Source of the DNA: VXMO01 sp034422835 | Lineage (GTDB): Bacteria; Chloroflexota; Dehalococcoidia; UBA6926 | Assembly (NCBI GenBank): GCA_034422835.1 | Contig: DAOUJJ010000023.1 | Span: 1 to 48,723, forward strand | Direction: 5' to 3' | Length of the DNA stretch: 48,723 nucleotides | Shown here: in pieces, positions 6,872-15,990 of the stretch | Layout of the letters: each line of letters begins with the position of its first letter | Position numbering within the stretch: the stretch's first letter is position 1 | The notes under the pieces: model-generated | Databases searched by the model: none | The model's input: the letters and a program-made list of their open reading frames with translations, nothing else | What the model was told of the DNA's origin: nothing | Position numbers and translations under genes: made by a program

Positions 6872-7467
6872 GACTTCTGCACCTTGCCACGTGGGCTGCC
6901 AAACTCTATCACAACGACGAAAGCGGGGAGCGATCCGCTTGAAGGCTGGGTTTGCTTCATCTTCTCCCGTACCCGCCTGTCTATGGCCCTTGTAACTTCT
7001 CCGTCGGTCCTTCCACCATTTAGGATGCCAGACACTTCCAATCTCGCCATATTCTGAAAGGGTAGCTCTTCTTGGTCGTGCCCCAACCAGTAGTCGATGC
7101 CAGTTCCCTTAGCAGCGCGCTCAACCACCGTGTAGTCAGTATCATTCTTGATCAGCATCATGGCGATAGCGGTAGCGCCTCTTTCGGTCGCTTCCTGAGA
7201 ATCCGCCCAAGTCCTGCGTGCCTGATCATCGACATCCGGCCAGACCAAGCGGTAAGTTTTCTCACGGTCACCAGTGACGGAAAGGGGAACACCTTGGTCG
7301 TGTCCCTGCAATTCCAGACAAGCTGCTGCCGCTTGAGCGAGCGCACTACCCACAGCCGGTGTGACTCCTGGCAAGCCATCGTTTAAGTCATTCAGGTCGA
7401 GCATCACATCAGTCAATGTTCTTGGATGGTTGCGTCGCGACGCGCGGACCAGCATATGCCTGACCAT
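6868..7467 (-). CDS. Unknown protein coupled to the TPR-like gene
   Basis: Up to 199 residues; the start is uncertain (ATG 7467, 7455 or 7404, none with a strong ribosome binding site). The conserved-looking core begins at MLDLNDLNDGLPG. A later block TVVERAAKGTGIDYWLGHD, then ARLEVSGILNGG and FVVVIEFGSPRG, places an acidic residue in GIDYW before an E in LEVSG. This looks like a nuclease-type D...ExK arrangement in which the lysine is replaced by serine; I treat this as a hint only. It overlaps the TPR-like gene start by 4 bases. Confidence 0.65.
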   Translation of the reverse strand: MVRHMLVRASRRNHPRTLTDVMLDLNDLNDGLPGVTPAVGSALAQAAAACLELQGHDQGVPLSVTGDREKTYRLVWPDVDDQARRTWADSQEATERGATAIAMMLIKNDTDYTVVERAAKGTGIDYWLGHDQEELPFQNMARLEVSGILNGGRTDGEVTRAIDRRVREKMKQTQPSSGSLPAFVVVIEFGSPRGKVQKS

Positions 7468-7882
7468 ACTACTGTTACTGTCATGATCGTAACAACATAT
7501 TCCGCATCAACTCCAACCATTTGCGTGCCCACCGATGCCGTCGTGTCGCGCGCTGGAATGGATTGTCGGAGCCTGTTAGATGTGTTGTGGAGAGACGTTC
7601 CCTGCCCGGAGGTTCAGCTTGGCCCTCCCTGATGTCGTCACTTCCCGACCTTCCTAAAGGTCTGCGGGCTCTGCACACCCCTTTTGCGTTTCGCCTGTAT
7701 TGTGGCCACGTCACAGAGTGTATTGCGTATTTGACCCTCCTTCTGGCGCGCGATCAATTCAGCGCCCCATGGTGACTGCGCCTATGGCACAATTGCAGAG
7801 AGGTTGTAGCGACCGAAAATCTGCTTGAGGCTTAGCGACAAGCGCTCCAGTCGTTTCAGGCCTCATCGGGGGTTCAGAGGAG
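7468..7882. other. Divergent intergenic region upstream of the helicase operon
   Basis: This 415-base gap separates the minus-strand TPR-like pair from the plus-strand helicase operon and must hold both promoters. I see no convincing gene, RNA or strong inverted repeat. A TTGACC hexamer near 7730 is a possible -35 element, without a good -10. Confidence 0.4.
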
Positions 7883-10800
7883 TTGAACGGCCAGCCAGAA
7901 ATCCGTGAAGGTCAGGTGCTCTCTGGCCCTATGTTCAGTGAGCCCATGCGGGTCGAAACAGTTCGCCAGAATGGCGCCGATTCGGTAGAGGCGGGGCTTG
8001 TTGGTCAGAGATCAGAGCAGTTCCGGCGTGTCACCCTTACGTCAAACGATGTAGCTGTACTGACCATCGCCGAAGCATCGTGGCCCTTCGACGGTGATGG
8101 AGCGCAACTAAGGCTAGGCCTACAGGCCTACTCCCTTGGCATTGCCCACGAATTCGATCCTTACTTTGGTCTGTCCATATCTAGGGTGGATCCTCTGCCG
8201 CATCAACTCGAAGCGGTCTATGAGTATTTCATGAAGCTGCCCTCGGTGCGCTTCTTATTGGCGGATGACGCCGGAGCCGGCAAAACGATCATGGCGGGAC
8301 TTCTCATCCGCGAACTAAAGCTCCGAGGTCTTGCCGACCGCATCTTGGTCGTCTGCCCGGCTAACCTAACTTTCCAGTGGCAACGAGAACTCCGAGAGAA
8401 GTTTGACCAGCAGTTCCTCGTGATGAAAGGCCAGGACATACGAGATCAATTCGGTGTCAACCAGTGGATGAGCCAGAAACAGGTCATTACTTCGCTCGAC
8501 CTAGCCAAACGTGAGGACATCTTGCCAGGACTACGGCAAGCGCGCTGGGACCTCGTCATTGTAGATGAGGCGCACCGCATGTCTGCGAGCGATGAGACGC
8601 ACAAGAGCCAGCGCTACCGGTTAGGTGAGCTGCTTCGAGATACCTCGAATAATGTTCTGCTACTGACTGCGACGCCCCACAAAGGTGACCCAATCAACTT
8701 CACTCTCTTCCTTCAACTCCTCGACCAGGACGCCTACGCCGACGTGAAATCCATCCGCGAGGCAATGGAACGACGACGTGCCCCGTTCTACCTGCGTAGG
8801 ACGAAAGAAGCGATGGTCTATTTCCCGAAACGCGATTCCGATGGCAACTGGAATGCGCCAAAGGTGTTCACCAAGCGAGATACCCGTACAGCCGCTTTCA
8901 ACATTGATGGCGACGAGTTGAGCCTATACCAAGATGTAACCCGATTCGTGAAGAGACAGAGCGCGCGCGCCGCGGAACGGGATGATGACCGCCGCGCCAG
9001 GGCAGTCGGATTCTTGATGTCTCTCTACCAGAGGAGACTCGCATCAAGTACATATGCCATGCGTCGGTCGTTGCAGAATCGTGCAGACAGACTCGAAACG
9101 GGGCTCAAGGAAGCCCGGACATTGGCACAACAGGCCCCGCCTGATCTTCCGGATCTGGAGGATCTGGAAGAGCTTGAGGATGAGGAACGCGAGAAGATTG
9201 AGCGACTGACCGAGGCAATCACCCTAACCAATAGCGCTGAAGAGGTCCGTGATGAAATCAGAGAACTGCGTGAGCTCGCCGAACGAGCCTCAGCCGTCGA
9301 AGAATCTCAGAGTGAAGCGAAACTAACCCAACTGCGGCAAGTACTGGAAGAACAAGGTTTCTTCGAGAACTCCGATTTACAACTTCTGATCTTTACCGAG
9401 TTCAAGGACACGCTCGATTATCTGGTAGGACGGCTGGAGTCCTGGGGTTTCAGGGTTGGCAAGATCCACGGTGGAATGAGACCGGGCTCCCGGGATGAAC
9501 CGGGTACAAGACTCTACACAGAGCAAGAGTTCCGAGATGGCAACATTCAGATTCTCGTCGCCACTGAGGCGGCCGGCGAGGGCATCAATCTCCAGTGTTG
9601 CCATATCCTCTTCAACTACGACATCCCATGGAATCCAAATCGCCTTGAACAGCGCATGGGCCGCATCCACCGCTACGGGCAACGATTCGACTGCCTGATT
9701 TTCAACTTCGTTGCAACCAATACAATTGAAGGCCGCATCCTTGAACGTCTCTTGGCCAAACTGGATGAGATCAGAGATGCCCTCGACGATGATGCGGTGT
9801 TCAACGTTGTTGGAGAAGTCCTGCCAGCTGCCCAGATCGAGCGAGTCTTGAGAGAATTCTACGCTGGCCGTCTCGGTGAAGAGGACTTAGAGGAGAGGCT
9901 TATGCGGGACGTCGATGAGAATCGATTCCGCGAGATATGCCAGAATGCGCTTGAGGGACTAGCCTCCAAGAATCTCAACCTTTCGATGCTGGTCGAACGA
10001 CGTGCCATTGCTCAAGAGCGGCGAATGGTCCCTGAATCCATCGCCCGTTTCTTGGCCGATAGTGCCGCTGATGCAAACCTGCCTTTGAATCGTGTAAGTA
10101 GTCTGCCGCACACCTTTGACCCCGGCCGCACTCCACCTTCGCTGAGGAGATTCGAGCAGGACCCCAACTGGCGATTGCCGGATCTTGTCTCTCGCTACCC
10201 TCGTCTTTCCACGGATCGCCAAACGGCGGAGACACGAAATCTTGAGTGGGTTACACCCGGGCATCCTCTCTTTGAGGCCCTCCGCAGAAACAGCTTTGAG
10301 ACGGCACAGAAAGCATTCAGCAAGGGTGCCACTTTCTACTCATTGGAGCACGAGCATCCGACCCGCCTCGATTTCTACAGGGCTAGGGTCGTTGACGGTC
10401 TCGGGCGTGTCATTCACGAGAGACTCTTTGCCGTGGAATTGTCTGAGGATGGTGAGCCACACCTTCGGGAACCGGACATACTCGGCAACCTGAGCCCCGC
10501 CAACACGCCGGACATTCTACCTGACATCGCGTCCGCACCGGAGGCCTCCGAGTGGCTGAACGGAAACGCATTCCGCCCATTCATTGACGAAGTTCGGGAT
10601 GAACGTGTCTCTGAAGTGGATCGGATTGCCGATCACGTCGAGTTGTCTCTCAATGAAGTCCTGTCCCGAGCCGACTTGGAGATTGGACGGGCTAATGTCG
10701 AAATCGAGAATAAGGTCGTCGGTGCGGAGGGCCGTTTGGCGCAAGCCGAGGCCCGACATGACGATACTAGGGCGAGATTGGATCGGAGGAAGCGGGAACT

Positions 10801-11326
10801 GACCCAACAGAGGGCCCTAACGCTGCAAGGTGTCGAGCGGCTGACCAGCATCCTGATTCTTCCACACCCGGAGAGCCAATCCGAGGATGTGCGACGACTT
10901 CGCCCAAACGCTGAAACAGAGATGACAGCCATGAATGTTGTCATGGAATATGAGCGCGCCCAGGGGCGTCACGTCGACGATGTTCATGAGAAGAACCTCG
11001 GCTACGACGTGACTAGTCGGGATGAAAGGTCAGGGGAACTACGCCTCATCGAGGTCAAAGGCTTGGCTGCCGCGTCGGGCACAATCCTGCTCACTCCCAA
11101 TGAACGTCGTGTCGCCGAGGATCGCCGCGACTGCTACTGGCTCTACATCGTCACCAACTGTGCCGATGCGCCCCAACTCCAAGAGCCGATAGAAGATCCA
11201 GCTCGATTCGACTGGAACGAAGTCAGCAAGGTACAGCACTACTGGCTCCAAGTGGACGCCATGACCAAACCGATGCAGGTTAGGGAGCAAGAAGCACCGT
11301 ATGACGCGGGACGGAAAGAAGGCTAG
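7883..11326 (+). CDS. SNF2/DEAH-box helicase with C-terminal DUF3883 nuclease-like domain
   Basis: A 1147-residue ATPase. The first RecA lobe has Walker A DDAGAGKTIMAG (K134), DEAH at 228-231 and motif III LLLTATPHKGD. The second lobe has ILVATEAAGEGINLQ and motif VI QRMGRIHRYGQ (Q590). Coiled or charged helices interrupt the core (about 390-480), and the C-terminus from about 1015 is DUF3883-like (ERAQGRHVDDVHEKNLGYDV, then LRLIEVKG with E1057 and K1059), a PD-(D/E)XK-like fold. DISARM DrmD and the helicases of other methylase-linked defence loci have this general build. It is a double-stranded DNA translocase candidate that could recognise or cut non-self DNA. The start is tentative: TTG 7883, or GTG 7916 just before the conserved GQVLSGPMF block. 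It heads the five-gene operon. Confidence 0.9.
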   Translation: MNGQPEIREGQVLSGPMFSEPMRVETVRQNGADSVEAGLVGQRSEQFRRVTLTSNDVAVLTIAEASWPFDGDGAQLRLGLQAYSLGIAHEFDPYFGLSISRVDPLPHQLEAVYEYFMKLPSVRFLLADDAGAGKTIMAGLLIRELKLRGLADRILVVCPANLTFQWQRELREKFDQQFLVMKGQDIRDQFGVNQWMSQKQVITSLDLAKREDILPGLRQARWDLVIVDEAHRMSASDETHKSQRYRLGELLRDTSNNVLLLTATPHKGDPINFTLFLQLLDQDAYADVKSIREAMERRRAPFYLRRTKEAMVYFPKRDSDGNWNAPKVFTKRDTRTAAFNIDGDELSLYQDVTRFVKRQSARAAERDDDRRARAVGFLMSLYQRRLASSTYAMRRSLQNRADRLETGLKEARTLAQQAPPDLPDLEDLEELEDEEREKIERLTEAITLTNSAEEVRDEIRELRELAERASAVEESQSEAKLTQLRQVLEEQGFFENSDLQLLIFTEFKDTLDYLVGRLESWGFRVGKIHGGMRPGSRDEPGTRLYTEQEFRDGNIQILVATEAAGEGINLQCCHILFNYDIPWNPNRLEQRMGRIHRYGQRFDCLIFNFVATNTIEGRILERLLAKLDEIRDALDDDAVFNVVGEVLPAAQIERVLREFYAGRLGEEDLEERLMRDVDENRFREICQNALEGLASKNLNLSMLVERRAIAQERRMVPESIARFLADSAADANLPLNRVSSLPHTFDPGRTPPSLRRFEQDPNWRLPDLVSRYPRLSTDRQTAETRNLEWVTPGHPLFEALRRNSFETAQKAFSKGATFYSLEHEHPTRLDFYRARVVDGLGRVIHERLFAVELSEDGEPHLREPDILGNLSPANTPDILPDIASAPEASEWLNGNAFRPFIDEVRDERVSEVDRIADHVELSLNEVLSRADLEIGRANVEIENKVVGAEGRLAQAEARHDDTRARLDRRKRELTQQRALTLQGVERLTSILILPHPESQSEDVRRLRPNAETEMTAMNVVMEYERAQGRHVDDVHEKNLGYDVTSRDERSGELRLIEVKGLAAASGTILLTPNERRVAEDRRDCYWLYIVTNCADAPQLQEPIEDPARFDWNEVSKVQHYWLQVDAMTKPMQVREQEAPYDAGRKEG

Positions 11327-11353
11327 AGTCGTTCAGGAGCAATTGGCAGAGAT

Positions 11354-12493
11354 ATGAGCGTAATTGAACGCGAACTTCGAGACATCGCTCTGGACCTGAG
11401 TGAGCTTGCGGCCAAAGCCCGGAAACCCGAAATAGTCAACGCCCTTGAGGCCATCGGAAATGCATGCAGGAAGGTAGGGGAAGCTTGGAGTGGATCATGG
11501 CTTGGTCATCACGCTAGGATTTATCATTTCGCCTTGCAGAAACCATCGCCGACTTCCAAGTTCAGCCAACTATGGGGACTTATGGAGAGGCCATATGTTT
11601 CAGATCGGACGACTGGAATCTGGCTTGAATTTGACGTGGATATAGTTGAAGCCGAGATTCAACGGTTGGCTGGCAGGCCGGATATGGAGGGCATGTATAG
11701 ATTTTGGGACGACGCCAACAGTGTAGTTCGGCGTTGTCGCGACAGCCTGCTTTCGATTCTTGACTTGCATGGTGACTCAGCAGACGCTGGCTACTTAGAA
11801 GGCAAGAGAAATGACATCGCGACACTGTTGATCAGATCGCCAGACCAGATACTTTCAGAATGGCGTCCTAGCAATGCAATCACGAAAGATGTCGAAGCGC
11901 TGGGAAAAGGCCCGCAGAGACCTCCTCACTTGAATGTGTTGGCACAAGTCGAATCTTGGAATGACACGATTGTTGCGATTCAGAATCTGAGGGACTGTGC
12001 GGAGCAATTGGAAGCTCATTTCGCTCGAAAGACTATGCAAGATAATTCAACGTCTACCCAGGGAAGCAGAGTGTTTGTCGGCCACGGTCATTCCGCCGTT
12101 TGGCGCGAACTTAAAGAGTTCTTACAGGATCGCCTTGGCCTTCAAGTGGATGAATACAGCAGAGTGTCCACTGCTGGGGTAACCACCACGACTCGGCTTC
12201 AATCAATGTTGAATGATGCCGGATTCGCCTTCCTTATCATGACCGGAGAGGATGAAGTAGGGGATGGCAAACTAAGAGCCAGAGAGAACGTAGTCCACGA
12301 AGTGGGACTTTTCCAGGGAAAGCTTGGGTTCGAGAAGGCCATAGTTCTACTCGAGGAGGGCTGCGAAGAGTTCTCCAACATTGAAGGGCTGGGACAGATT
12401 CGTTTCCCGCAAGGAAATCTAGGAGCGGCGTCCGAAGAAATTCGCAAGGTACTGGAGCGCGAGGGCATCATTAGCCCGGGGACAGCCCAATGA
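11354..12493 (+). CDS. TIR-like (CAP12/PCTIR class) nucleotide-binding effector
   Basis: A 379-residue protein in two parts. Residues 1-230 are a helical domain I do not recognise (SELAAKARKPEIVNALEAIG, then IWLEFDVDIVEAEIQRL), probably a sensor or partner-binding region. Residues about 238-372 are a TIR-like predicted nucleotide-binding domain (PF10137 type): RVFVGHGHSAVWRELKEFL, AFLIMTGEDEVGDG, RARENVVHEVGLFQGKLG and KAIVLLEEG. E316 in VVHEVG sits where TIR NADases carry the catalytic glutamate. Known members degrade NAD+ on activation by cyclic nucleotides or protein partners, causing abortive infection. The gene lies 27 bases after the helicase gene and overlaps the methylase start by 4 bases (ATGA), so it is part of this operon. 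No cyclase gene is seen nearby, so activation through the helicase, ATPase or methylase is the simpler guess. Confidence 0.85.
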   Translation: MSVIERELRDIALDLSELAAKARKPEIVNALEAIGNACRKVGEAWSGSWLGHHARIYHFALQKPSPTSKFSQLWGLMERPYVSDRTTGIWLEFDVDIVEAEIQRLAGRPDMEGMYRFWDDANSVVRRCRDSLLSILDLHGDSADAGYLEGKRNDIATLLIRSPDQILSEWRPSNAITKDVEALGKGPQRPPHLNVLAQVESWNDTIVAIQNLRDCAEQLEAHFARKTMQDNSTSTQGSRVFVGHGHSAVWRELKEFLQDRLGLQVDEYSRVSTAGVTTTTRLQSMLNDAGFAFLIMTGEDEVGDGKLRARENVVHEVGLFQGKLGFEKAIVLLEEGCEEFSNIEGLGQIRFPQGNLGAASEEIRKVLEREGIISPGTAQ

Positions 12494-15400
12494 TCCCCAA
12501 AGAATGTAAGCGCTTGGCCGAAGTGGACTTTCCGATCACGAAAGTGTCTGAGCACGCTGCACGCAATGAGTCTTCACAGGCCGGGAATCCAAGGTCACTT
12601 CATAAATGGTGGGCGCGTCGACCTCTTGCCTCCACACGGGCGATGTTGCTGGCCCTCCTGATACCGGACCCGGCGGATTCTCACTGCCCCGATTCGTTCA
12701 GGGTGGAAGCACGAAAGGCGCTTCTGGCAATGCACAGCCGCCCTGCAAGTTGGGACTTAGACATCACAACAGATGAAGGAATGCGTGGCGTCCTGCTCCA
12801 ATTTATCGCGGACTTCGCCAACTGGGACAATTCAGCAAAGACGGAATACATCGACACCAGCCGTGCCTTGGTACGAGCAGCACATCCCGAAGAGCCCCCT
12901 TTGGTTGTTGACCCCTTCGCGGGTGGCGGCTCAATCCCACTGGAAGCCTTGCGCCTCGGCTGCGAGACATTCGCCAGCGATCTGAATCCGGTAGCCGGAC
13001 TGATTTTGAAGGTACTGTTAGAAGAAATCCCGCGCCACGGTCCCGGCCTCGCCGACGAGCTTCGCAAAGTCGGGCGCGAGATCAAACAACAAGCAGAAAA
13101 GGAGCTTGAAGACCTTTACCCCAAGGACCCCGACGGTGCCACACCCATCGCCTACCTATGGGCGCGAACCGTCCGCTGTGAAGCTCCCAACTGCGGCGCT
13201 GAGATCCCGCTAATGCGTACGATGTGGCTGTGCAACAAACCGAATAGGAAGGTTGCCCTTCGTACTGAAATAATTCGTGAGGAAGAGAGGCCTCCTTGGG
13301 TCGAATTCAAGTTATTTGAGCCAGTGTCCACTAGGGAAGTGGCTGGGCCAACCGTAACCCGGGGCAGAGCGACCTGCCTTTGCTGTGGCTACGTTCTGCA
13401 GACCGATCGAGTCAAGGCGCAACTTTCTAGTGAGCGAGGAGGTGCAAATACCGTATTTGATAAGAGTGGTGTGCGAATTGGTGGGGCCAGGATGACCGCA
13501 GTTGTAACGATTCGTCCAGGTGAGAAAGGTAGGCAATATCGGTTACCCACCGAGTCCGATTATGCGAACGTTCGTAGAGCACAGATGCGCGAAGCTAGCA
13601 TCTTGAACGAATGGGAAAGCAATGGAAGAGGCGACATTCGTCCTGTTCCTGATGAGCCAATTCACCAGGACAACCGCGGGAACTTCTGGGTTGTCGATTA
13701 CGGGCCCACTACGTTCGGCGACTTGTTTAACGCCAGACAGAAAGTCGCTCTGGTGTCATTGAGTCGGACAGTTCGAGATAGACGGTCAACGGACATGCCT
13801 AGCATCAGCGCTTTAGCTGCTCTGTCTGTCGACAAAGTAGCAATGCAGAACAACGGATCCAGCAGATGGAAACCCTCCGGTGAATCTTTGGTGGATCCAT
13901 TCGGACGCCAAGCGCTCCCTATGACTTGGGATTTTGCTGAGGCTTGTATCATCAGTGGGTCGACAGGAGATGTTCAGTCGCAGATGGAGCGGATTGCCGA
14001 TATTATCGACCATTTCCCCCTCCAAACTTCCGGAATAGTGCAGTGCGCGGACGCAACTGCACAACCTCTACCAGACGACTCTGCTAGCGTCTGGTTTACT
14101 GACCCTCCCTACTACGATGCTATCGCGTATTCGGGATTAGCTGATTTTTTCTTCGTGTGGCTGAAGCGCATGTTGCCTGGACACCCCTTGCTGATCGATC
14201 CATTTGACGCTGCAAATCCCGTAACACCTAAACGGCGTGAACTAATAGTTGATAGTCGAAACAGTGGTGTCGGTGAGCATACTAGACAATTCTACGTGCA
14301 GGGCATGGCAAAGGCCTTTGCCGAGGGTCGGCGGATACTGAATGACGACGGAATTGGATCCGTGGTATTCGCGCACAAGACTACTGAAGGTTGGGAAGCT
14401 CTGCTTTCTGGCATGATAAGTGGCGGATGGACCATTACAGGATCATGGCCCATCGCAACCGAGCTGAATTCCCGTCTCCGCGCTCGTGAATCCGCGGCTC
14501 TTGAGACAAGTGTCCATTTGGTTTGTCGACCGAGGCCCGATGACGCGAACATAGGAGATTGGGCCGAAGTCCTCAGGGAACTGCCTGCCCGTGTTGGTGA
14601 TTGGATGAAGCGGCTGAAGGACGAGGGCATTCGAGGAGCCGATCTCGTGTTTGCGTGTGTTGGGCCGGCGTTGGAGGTTTATAGCCGATACTCCCGCGTG
14701 GAAACTGCCACCGGCGATGAAGTGGACCTGACTAGGTTCTTGGAGCGCGTCTGGGAAGAAGTCGGACGTACCGCGCTACAGGATATTCTTGACACGCCTG
14801 AAGCCCGTGCGCGCAACGGTGACGCAGGAGCACTTGAAGAGGATTCTCGGCTGACCGCCCTCTTCCTCTGGACCATGCAGAGCAGCAGCGCGGAGTCTAT
14901 CTCGGAGCCTGCTAGGCAGGTTGCAGAATCAGCGGCCGAATACGAGGCTGCTTCTGAGGATCAGGAGACGACAAGCCGCAGAAATCCAACGTACAGCTTG
15001 CCATTCGACGTGACCCGCAGATTCGCTCAGCCTCTCGGCATTGATCTCGATGACTGGGAATCGCGAATCATCAGGATGGAAAAAGGGATAGTGCGTCTGT
15101 TGCCTGTCTTAGAGCGCAGTGCCCAATTATTCGGGGAGCCCGGTGTCTCCGGTGCCGCAGACGATATCGAAATGCGCGGCGGCCAGACTGTCCAACTGAG
15201 CCTGTTTCCTGAGGAGCCGCCAAAGGTACGGGGTCGGAGGCGACGAACCTCGCAAACTCCTGCGGATTCCGACAGTGATGATCTCAATGTAAGGCACGGC
15301 CCTACAACGTTAGACAGGGTTCATGCCGCGATGCTGCTTCAATCATCTGGTCGCAGCCAAGCGCTCCGGAGCATGTTGCAGGCAGAGCAGGAAAGAGGAC

Positions 15401-15501
15401 CGGAATTCTTGCGCTTGGCAAACTCGCTCACCGCCCTCTACCCTCGCGGAAGCGAAGAGAAACGTCTGCTGGACGCAATGCTGCTGGCCGTGCCACGGTA
15501 A
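12490..15501 (+). CDS. DUF1156-type DNA (adenine) methyltransferase
   Basis: A 1003-residue methylase. The N-terminal block HAARNESS...NPRSLHKWWARRPLAS is the DUF1156 signature. The SAM-binding motif I is VVDPFAGGGSIPLEALRLG (D141 onward) and the catalytic motif IV is DPPYY (538-542), which points to exocyclic amino methylation, usually N6-adenine. Between them a zinc-binding insert carries C230/C235 and C296/C298/C299 (CEAPNCG and CLCCG). A long C-terminal extension after about 720 ends with a helical TLDRVHAAMLLQSSGRSQAL segment. DUF1156 methylases occur with DUF499 ATPases and helicases in defence islands and are expected to mark host DNA. The start ATG 12490 overlaps the TIR gene's stop. 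Target sequence unknown. Confidence 0.9.
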   Translation: MIPKECKRLAEVDFPITKVSEHAARNESSQAGNPRSLHKWWARRPLASTRAMLLALLIPDPADSHCPDSFRVEARKALLAMHSRPASWDLDITTDEGMRGVLLQFIADFANWDNSAKTEYIDTSRALVRAAHPEEPPLVVDPFAGGGSIPLEALRLGCETFASDLNPVAGLILKVLLEEIPRHGPGLADELRKVGREIKQQAEKELEDLYPKDPDGATPIAYLWARTVRCEAPNCGAEIPLMRTMWLCNKPNRKVALRTEIIREEERPPWVEFKLFEPVSTREVAGPTVTRGRATCLCCGYVLQTDRVKAQLSSERGGANTVFDKSGVRIGGARMTAVVTIRPGEKGRQYRLPTESDYANVRRAQMREASILNEWESNGRGDIRPVPDEPIHQDNRGNFWVVDYGPTTFGDLFNARQKVALVSLSRTVRDRRSTDMPSISALAALSVDKVAMQNNGSSRWKPSGESLVDPFGRQALPMTWDFAEACIISGSTGDVQSQMERIADIIDHFPLQTSGIVQCADATAQPLPDDSASVWFTDPPYYDAIAYSGLADFFFVWLKRMLPGHPLLIDPFDAANPVTPKRRELIVDSRNSGVGEHTRQFYVQGMAKAFAEGRRILNDDGIGSVVFAHKTTEGWEALLSGMISGGWTITGSWPIATELNSRLRARESAALETSVHLVCRPRPDDANIGDWAEVLRELPARVGDWMKRLKDEGIRGADLVFACVGPALEVYSRYSRVETATGDEVDLTRFLERVWEEVGRTALQDILDTPEARARNGDAGALEEDSRLTALFLWTMQSSSAESISEPARQVAESAAEYEAASEDQETTSRRNPTYSLPFDVTRRFAQPLGIDLDDWESRIIRMEKGIVRLLPVLERSAQLFGEPGVSGAADDIEMRGGQTVQLSLFPEEPPKVRGRRRRTSQTPADSDSDDLNVRHGPTTLDRVHAAMLLQSSGRSQALRSMLQAEQERGPEFLRLANSLTALYPRGSEEKRLLDAMLLAVPR

Positions 15502-15524
15502 TTTGAGAGAGAGAAGGTACAGAT

Positions 15525-15890
15525 ATGGCGTTACCCATCTTTGACAACGCTGGCCAAGTGGTTGGCTGGCTCGACAATCAGACGGTTCGAGATCAGGTGG
15601 GAAACCACCGGGCTTTTGTGACCAATGGAGGAGTGTTCTCCTATTCCGGTCAGTATCTCGGTCAATACGACCACGGATTCTTTCGGGATCACTATGGGAA
15701 TGCCATAGCCTTCACTAATGGTGCAAATGGAGGACCGATCTTGCCCGTGACCCAAGTAGCACCTGTTCCACCAGTATTTGCAGTGCCTCCGGTACCCCCT
15801 GTGCCTCCTGTCCCGCCAATACCTAGCGTTCCGACATTGCAATGGTCGGTTCTGAACTTCGATGATTATCTTGTAGCCACCAATGGCTAA
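15525..15890 (+). CDS. Small four-repeat beta-flower protein with polyproline tail
   Basis: A 121-residue protein. Residues 1-66 hold four tandem repeats of about 16 residues with a G-x3-(G/A)-(W/F) core: NAGQVVGWL, QVGNHRAFV, YSGQYLGQY and HYGNAIAF. This fits the bacterial 4-fold beta-flower family. Residues about 78-105 are a linker made of VPP units (VPPVPPVPPVPPIPSVP), and the acidic-aromatic end is LQWSVLNFDDYLVATNG. No enzyme motif and no signal peptide are present. The RBS GAGAAGG lies about 7 bases before ATG, and the gene starts 23 bases after the methylase stop, so it is an operon member. It may be a docking or sensor subunit: a propeller-like head plus a rigid tail ending in a short linear motif (inference). 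Confidence 0.75.
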   Translation: MALPIFDNAGQVVGWLDNQTVRDQVGNHRAFVTNGGVFSYSGQYLGQYDHGFFRDHYGNAIAFTNGANGGPILPVTQVAPVPPVFAVPPVPPVPPVPPIPSVPTLQWSVLNFDDYLVATNG

Positions 15891-15990
15891 TGCTTGCAGC
15901 CTTATTGAGACGGGACACTGTGGCCTGCCGCGAATCAAAAGAAGGGCACTTGTGCATTTATGGAGATAGGCTAATCGAAGGATTGGAATA

